Source: an uncultured Dorea sp. (GTDB lineage Bacteria; Bacillota; Clostridia; Lachnospirales; Lachnospiraceae). Taken from it: a stretch of DNA of 64,000 bases. This document shows, piece by piece, positions 60,220-64,000 of this stretch (position 1 is the stretch's first letter; each line of letters opens with the position of its first letter). Where the stretch lies: contig CAJTOH010000008.1 of NCBI GenBank assembly GCA_910577685.1, positions 51,321 through 115,320 of the forward strand, written 5' to 3'. The notes below the pieces were generated by a model. That model saw nothing but the letters and a program-made list of their open reading frames with translations. It was not told where the DNA came from and did no database searches. A program made the position numbers and the translations under genes.

Positions 60220-60756
60220 TTATACAGTCTTTTCCTTAATTTCAAGCCCCGCCGGTATACATCTAAAGCTCCACTTGCTACCTGTGTACTCCATTTCTGT
60301 TGTATCTATTGCCGCATCTACTTTTGCCAGCCTCTTATGTCGGTCAATCTTTCGTATTCTGCTCTCCATTCCTTTCAGCGGCCCCTTGACGATCTGTGGA
60401 ATCCCTTCCCTGATTATCCCTTCTGACATTCTTAAATTTCCACTTTCATCGCATAACTCTTTCAGCAGCATTTCTTCTTCTCTTCTTATTACAAATAATT
60501 CGTTTTCTATATCATTCAAAATAGGACATCTTCTCAATTCCTCAGTAAGGGCTTTTCGATCCTCGCTTTCAAAAAATATGTGAGCAGGAAATAGGAGCTT
60601 TTTTTCCATATGCCATACGCCTTCAAAACGCCGCATGCGGTCATAAGTCAATACAAATACTCTATTAAACGCTTTCTCATGCAAAAAAGTACTGCATATA
60701 TTCATAATTGAATACTCTTCCTTCTTCTGACAAGTCAATGCGTACCAGATAACAAT
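60220..60756 (-). CDS. NusG-like antiterminator (LoaP/UpxY family), locus B
   Basis: About 178 aa. NGN domain IVIWYALTCQKKEEYS...HMEKKLLFPAHIFFES and KOW domain QIVKGPLKGMESRIRKIDRHKRLAKV. A close paralogue of the locus A copy. The frame is open to an ATG at 60807, but that ATG lies inside the invertible segment and would be swapped out in the ON state, so it is not the biological start. The similarity with locus A begins at ATT 60756, after AGAGGGG; no standard start codon is seen there. Confidence 0.85.
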   Translation of the reverse strand: MVIWYALTCQKKEEYSIMNICSTFLHEKAFNRVFVLTYDRMRRFEGVWHMEKKLLFPAHIFFESEDRKALTEELRRCPILNDIENELFVIRREEEMLLKELCDESGNLRMSEGIIREGIPQIVKGPLKGMESRIRKIDRHKRLAKVDAAIDTTEMEYTGSKWSFRCIPAGLEIKEKTV

Positions 60757-60769
60757 CCCCTCTTTCGTG

Positions 60770-61000
60770 GAGTAAAATACTCTGCGAAATTTTTTCACCA
60801 AAAACAACAGATAATTAAGGCCTTTTGTTATATATATACAGAATTTTATATATTTTTATTTCTTTTACCAGATTTTTTACATGTCTATATCAGCGATTTT
60901 GCGCCAAATTATTACAAAATTAAATTAAGTATTGATTTATTAAAAATGAATGGTTATAATATTTATGCTGTTTAAAAAAAAGTCGCAGAGTATTTTACTC
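60770..61000. promoter_or_regulatory. invertible promoter segment (inverton) of locus B, OFF orientation
   Basis: 18-bp perfect inverted repeats: GAGTAAAATACTCTGCGA (60770-60787) and TCGCAGAGTATTTTACTC (60983-61000), enclosing 195 bp. Core CGCAGAGTATT is shared with inverton A, while a C/T difference in the repeat is matched within each locus on both sides. The enclosed promoter points right, away from the capsule genes. Confidence 0.8.
60932..60960 (+). promoter_or_regulatory. promoter inside inverton B (currently facing right)
   Basis: TTGATT (60932-60937), 17-nt spacer, TATAAT (60955-60960). The stretch from about 60904 to 60973 is strongly similar to inverton A, whereas the left part of the segment is not. 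Confidence 0.8.
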
Positions 61001-61012
61001 TGCGACTTTTTT
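60976..61012. terminator. terminator hairpin built into the right inverted repeat, locus B
   Basis: GTCGCAGAGTA (60982-60992) pairs with TACTCTGCGAC (60996-61006), flanked by A- and T-runs. It stops the OFF-state promoter and also serves the acetyltransferase gene coming from the right. Confidence 0.85.
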
Positions 61013-61036
61013 GCTTTTAAGAAAAAAGTAACCAAT

Positions 61037-61666
61037 TTATTCCAAATCTTTTATTCGACCAGCTTGAATCACCGCAATGTTTTTCTTAATCCTGTCTTCA
61101 GGCCAATTCCACCATTGAAGTTTCAATAATTCAGAAATTACATCGTCAGAAAACCGCTTTCGTATCGGTTTTGCAGGGACACCTCCAACAATCGTATAAG
61201 GCGGTACATCTTTTGTAACAACAGCCCGCGTGCCAATAATCGCCCCATCGCCAATCGTGACACCGGATAGAATAACCGCTTCAAAGCCAATCCAAACGTC
61301 ATTGCCGATTACAATACCGCCTTTGTTGTCCCATGCGCTTGTAATCTCTTTCACCTCCACTCCCCACTCCTCAAAAAATATTGGAAATGGATATGTTGAA
61401 AGGGAACACATCACATGATTTGCACTGGTAAACAGAAACTTTGCTCCGCAAGCGATAGAACAGAACTTACCAATTTGCAGCCGGTCGCCATTAACCGGAT
61501 AATGATATAACACATTATTCCTTTCAAATTCCCGTGGGTCATGCACAAAATCGTTGTACATTGTATAATCGCCAATTTTAATATTGTCTTTGGTAATCAC
61601 ATTTTTCAAATAAACTGTTTGAGCATCACCCGTCCGGGGATAAATTTTATTCTCCGATATAGTCAA
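61037..61666 (-). CDS. Vat/CatB-type xenobiotic acetyltransferase
   Basis: 209-aa hexapeptide-repeat O-acetyltransferase. DRLQIGKFCSIACGAKFLFTSANHVM holds the catalytic His of Vat/CatB enzymes; then IVIGNDVWIGFEAVILSGVTIGDGAIIGTRAVVTKDVPPYTIVGGVPAKPIRKRF and the WWNWP region of the C-terminal helix. Family members inactivate streptogramin A or chloramphenicol; the substrate here is not certain. TTG start 61666 has GGAGG 9 nt upstream. A leader peptide and stem-loop precede it. Not obviously part of locus B, which begins behind the terminator. Confidence 0.85.
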   Translation of the reverse strand: MTISENKIYPRTGDAQTVYLKNVITKDNIKIGDYTMYNDFVHDPREFERNNVLYHYPVNGDRLQIGKFCSIACGAKFLFTSANHVMCSLSTYPFPIFFEEWGVEVKEITSAWDNKGGIVIGNDVWIGFEAVILSGVTIGDGAIIGTRAVVTKDVPPYTIVGGVPAKPIRKRFSDDVISELLKLQWWNWPEDRIKKNIAVIQAGRIKDLE

Positions 61667-61713
61667 TTTTTTAATCCTCCATGTTCTGATAGTTATTATG
61701 CGACTATATCGGA
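61653..61713 (-). promoter_or_regulatory. translational attenuator stem-loop of the Vat/CatB-type gene
   Basis: TCCGATATAGTC in the leader (61713-61702) is perfectly complementary to GACTATATCGGA at the beginning of the gene (61664-61653), giving a 12-bp stem that starts 1 nt inside the TTG codon and encloses the GGAGG site (61680-61676) in its loop. Confidence 0.7.
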
Positions 61714-61734
61714 AACTACAATACAGCGTTTCAC
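61696..61734 (-). CDS. leader peptide MKRCIVVSDIVA
   Basis: 12-codon ORF from GTG 61734 with GGAGG 7 nt upstream (61746-61742) and TAA at 61698-61696. Its last codons form the 5' arm of the stem that occludes the acetyltransferase start. A ribosome stalled here would open the stem, as in inducible cat and erm genes. Confidence 0.6.
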   Translation of the reverse strand: MKRCIVVSDIVA

Positions 61735-61793
61735 CTTTATACCTCCCTCAACCTGAATTGAGATTTCACATATTTCAAGGAATTTAATAATTG

Positions 61794-62030
61794 TTATAGT
61801 TCCAGGAAATCTTTTACCATCCTGGAAATATAAACATCTGATCCGTTTTGGTATCTATAATCTGATGAATCAATCAGCACCGATTTCACTGGGATGAATC
61901 TCGGCATTTTCTCGCCTCTGCTAAACGAGAACCACTTAGCTTCATAAAATTCAATAGGTAGGATGGTTAGTTTTTCCGATTTAATCAAGTTTTCATAATC
62001 AGCATTGAATTTTTCCGAATAGCCATTCAT
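61794..62030 (-). CDS. 78-aa protein of unknown function
   Basis: Unrecognised; contains LPIEFYEAKWFSFSRGEKMPRFIPVKSVLIDSSDYRYQNGSDVYISRMVKDFLEL. AGGAGG lies only 2 nt before the ATG, so the start is uncertain. It is 19 nt downstream of brxL on the same strand and could belong to the BREX operon or be the end of a decayed gene. Confidence 0.45.
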   Translation of the reverse strand: MNGYSEKFNADYENLIKSEKLTILPIEFYEAKWFSFSRGEKMPRFIPVKSVLIDSSDYRYQNGSDVYISRMVKDFLEL

Positions 62031-62049
62031 GCCCTCCTAATTTATATGC

Positions 62050-63114
62050 CTACTCTACCCCCAATGCCTTAAACACTGCCTCCTCCGCGCTCTGATACGG
62101 AATCAACTGAAATGCACTCATCAGATCAGCCGGAACACTTGCGAAATCCCCAAAAGAGGTACTAGGAATCAAAACTTTCTTCGCACCGCTATCCAGGCAC
62201 ACCTGAAGCGTATTGGCAAGTTCATCCACCTTTATCATCGTGCCGCTGATCGTAATATCGCCCAGCACTGCCAGATTGCTGACCACCGGTTTTCCCAGTG
62301 CAATCGAGCAAAGAGCAATCAGTGTAGGAAGTGCCAGCTTGTCTGTCATTCCGATACCCTGCAAGTCCTGATAATTGATGATATAGTCCTTGGTCGTAGT
62401 GCTGATAGAGCCGCTAATCCTGTTGCCATTGGCTTTCAGATAGTTAAATGCCGTATTCACAGCTTCCTTGCACTTGGAATCACTGCCCAATCCGGTACGC
62501 TCAATCTTTCCATTGCCCGGAAGCCATTCATCTTTGGTAAATGCCTTTCGTCCCTGCTTCAATTCATCAATATCAACGTGAGGCATCTGGATCGGTGTCA
62601 GCTTTCGGATACTGATCGGAGAAATATCTTTCTGCTTTTTCTGTTTGGAGCGAAGCGGATTTCCGTCGATATCCTCAATGCCAAAATTGTTGTCGCCTTC
62701 CACTTCATAGTCCAGCTGAACAATACACCAGATACCACCGCAGAGCAGCCGGTCAAACTTTTCTGGATATTCATCCGCAATTGGCACATTTCCAACTCCC
62801 AGATTAGAAAATTCTGCAAAGAAGCAGTCCTTTTTCATATCCAGGCGGACTGTCACCATATCAATTATTGTGTGGCTGCCTTTTTTACGCAGCTGAGAGA
62901 GAATTTTCTGCGATTCGTCCGGGCGTACAAAGTTATCCGCAAGAATATGCTTTACATTCTGTACGCCTTTCTCGATGATCGATTCATCATCCGAACTACA
63001 ATACTGACCTAACAGAAACTCAAGCACATAGACCGGGACATTAGCCCCTTCCTTGATTTTCTTTGTCAGATCTTTCCGAACAATCTTACCGTCAGCTAAA
63101 GAAATCAAACTCAT
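62050..63114 (-). CDS. brxL: BREX Lon-like protein BrxL lacking the AAA+ domain
   Basis: 354 aa from ATG 63114, overlapping the pglZ end by 23 nt. The N-terminal domain (VRKDLTKKIKEGANVPVYVLEFLLGQYCSSDDE...LLCGGIWCIVQLDYE) is followed, right after KAFTKDEWL, by the C-terminal Lon-like domain (GNGKIERTGLGSDSKCKEAVNTAFNYLKANG...VFKALGVE). Full BrxL is about 680 aa and has an AAA+ ATPase with Walker motifs between these parts; no Walker A is present here. The frame is intact, so this is either a clean internal deletion or a reduced variant. BrxL is needed for DNA binding and defence in type 1 BREX. Confidence 0.82.
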   Translation of the reverse strand: MSLISLADGKIVRKDLTKKIKEGANVPVYVLEFLLGQYCSSDDESIIEKGVQNVKHILADNFVRPDESQKILSQLRKKGSHTIIDMVTVRLDMKKDCFFAEFSNLGVGNVPIADEYPEKFDRLLCGGIWCIVQLDYEVEGDNNFGIEDIDGNPLRSKQKKQKDISPISIRKLTPIQMPHVDIDELKQGRKAFTKDEWLPGNGKIERTGLGSDSKCKEAVNTAFNYLKANGNRISGSISTTTKDYIINYQDLQGIGMTDKLALPTLIALCSIALGKPVVSNLAVLGDITISGTMIKVDELANTLQVCLDSGAKKVLIPSTSFGDFASVPADLMSAFQLIPYQSAEEAVFKALGVE

Positions 63115-64000
63115 CCACCGCAAAAGCGATGTCGATCTGGAATGGCTCACGCTGCGGCATCTGCAATCCCTGTTCGTCTGCAATGACCAGATAATAAGTG
63201 GCAGTATTGCTGTATTTCAGAGATTTCAGATTAAACTGGCAACGGAAAGTACGCTCTGCACCATTATCGCTTCTCTTATCTGCAATAATCTTCTGAACAT
63301 CACTAATCTGCTTGCCATTTTCATCCGTAAAATAAACCTGATAGGCAGCTGCTTCACGGTTGGCGCCAACAGCATCCTTCTGATAGAAATTCAGAGAAAA
63401 AATCATATTACTGATTTTACGGTTTGCTGACAACAGATTAACCGTTACCGGCTTAGTATCATATTTCTGCTTATTACGTTTATACTCCATAGAATCGTTG
63501 CGGAGATAGTGATACTCGACGACCGGGACAACCATTTCCTGCAAGCTGATACCGCCATGCACAAAGTTCATGCCGCCGCCATTCATCTTAATACGAATGC
63601 TTTCTCTTGGTGCAAAACCGCCAAAGTCAGACTTCCCGTCCAGGAACTTCACAGGCAATAAGTAGTTTGGCTGTACGCCTTTTTGCATGATTGCATATCG
63701 TCTGCCATACTCCACACAGCGTTTCGTACTTTCTTTTTTCAGATCATTGATGTTTTCCCTGTCCACATCGTAAAACTCATTTTTTCCTACTTTGTCATCC
63801 TCAGTCAACGGGCTGTATGTATAAAGGAATCCATGGTCAGCTGTAATCAAAATATTCGTACCGCCAAATTCATTTACAATAATACGCACAAGGTTTTTCA
63901 GCTCTGAAATTGCCTTATCACAGGCAGCAAAAACAGCGGTATCAGAAGTGTGGCTTGCTTCATCAATGGTATCATGGTAGATGTAAACTACATCCATTCC
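63092..64000 (-). CDS. pglZ: BREX alkaline-phosphatase-like protein PglZ (3' part)
   Basis: About 302 C-terminal residues; the 5' part lies beyond the right edge. MDVVYIYHDTIDEASHTSDTAVFAACD and ILITADHGFLYTY are the metal-binding phosphatase motifs of the PglZ domain, followed by RYAIMQKGVQPNYLLPVKFLDG, GGGMNFVHGGISLQEMVVPVVEY and an immunoglobulin-like C-terminal region. Order pglZ-brxL is that of type 1 BREX islands, so brxA, brxB, brxC and pglX are expected further right. Confidence 0.9.
   Translation of the reverse strand, partial: GMDVVYIYHDTIDEASHTSDTAVFAACDKAISELKNLVRIIVNEFGGTNILITADHGFLYTYSPLTEDDKVGKNEFYDVDRENINDLKKESTKRCVEYGRRYAIMQKGVQPNYLLPVKFLDGKSDFGGFAPRESIRIKMNGGGMNFVHGGISLQEMVVPVVEYHYLRNDSMEYKRNKQKYDTKPVTVNLLSANRKISNMIFSLNFYQKDAVGANREAAAYQVYFTDENGKQISDVQKIIADKRSDNGAERTFRCQFNLKSLKYSNTATYYLVIADEQGLQMPQREPFQIDIAFAVDEFDFFS

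Noticed and set aside
60757..60807. ATG at 60807 as the start of the locus B antiterminator
   Set aside because: It lies inside the invertible segment and would be replaced when the promoter faces the gene; similarity with locus A starts at 60756 within the NGN domain.

Overview
The window reads as chromosomal DNA from a low-to-moderate-GC Gram-positive anaerobe of the class Clostridia, most likely Lachnospiraceae. The evidence is the eno-secG-rnr-smpB-ssrA neighbourhood, a pyrophosphate-type phosphofructokinase, a split purine pathway ending (stand-alone AICAR transformylase plus PurO-type IMP cyclohydrolase), ChW cell-surface repeats, clostridial-style promoters and strong Shine-Dalgarno sequences. 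The assignment rests on gene content and motifs only; no database search was possible.

Layout. 1-0.45 kb: tmRNA (ssrA, 3' end cut off by the left edge) with its own promoter. 0.45-10.9 kb: an accessory block between ssrA and smpB holding a PD-(D/E)XK nuclease-like gene, a two-component system with an FtsX-type ABC exporter, a CIRCE-controlled Hsp20, a 99-bp palindrome, a secreted GH5 glucanase with six ChW repeats and a zinc-ribbon membrane protein. 10.9-26.9 kb: housekeeping genes, namely smpB, rnr, secG, eno, a YitT-family membrane protein, glmM, the purine genes, a lipoprotein, an alkyltransferase-like protein, rarA, a RidA-like protein, an ABC-F ribosome-protection-type protein behind an attenuator leader, phosphofructokinase, a small Cys-rich protein and tRNA-Arg(ACG).

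27-61 kb: two complete capsule or exopolysaccharide loci, both read leftward. Locus A (27.8-47.7 kb) and locus B (49.5-61.0 kb) have the same promoter-proximal plan: NusG-like antiterminator, DegT aminotransferase, initiating sugar transferase, glycosyltransferases, polymerase and flippase. Each starts with a DNA segment of about 0.2 kb flanked by 18-bp inverted repeats that contains one good promoter. In both loci that promoter currently points AWAY from the capsule operon and straight into a terminator hairpin. I read these as two invertible promoter switches (phase variation), both OFF. Locus A also carries a small fatty-acid/polyketide-like module (carboxyltransferase, two KAS III, SDR reductase, ACP, two NeuD/PglD-type acyltransferases), suggesting an unusual acyl decoration of an amino sugar. 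An ECF sigma/anti-sigma pair with a candidate self-recognised promoter lies between the loci.

61-64 kb: a Vat/CatB-type acetyltransferase behind a classical-looking translational attenuator (leader peptide plus 12-bp stem), a small unknown gene, and the tail of a BREX phage-defence island (brxL lacking its AAA+ domain, and the 3' part of pglZ running off the right edge).
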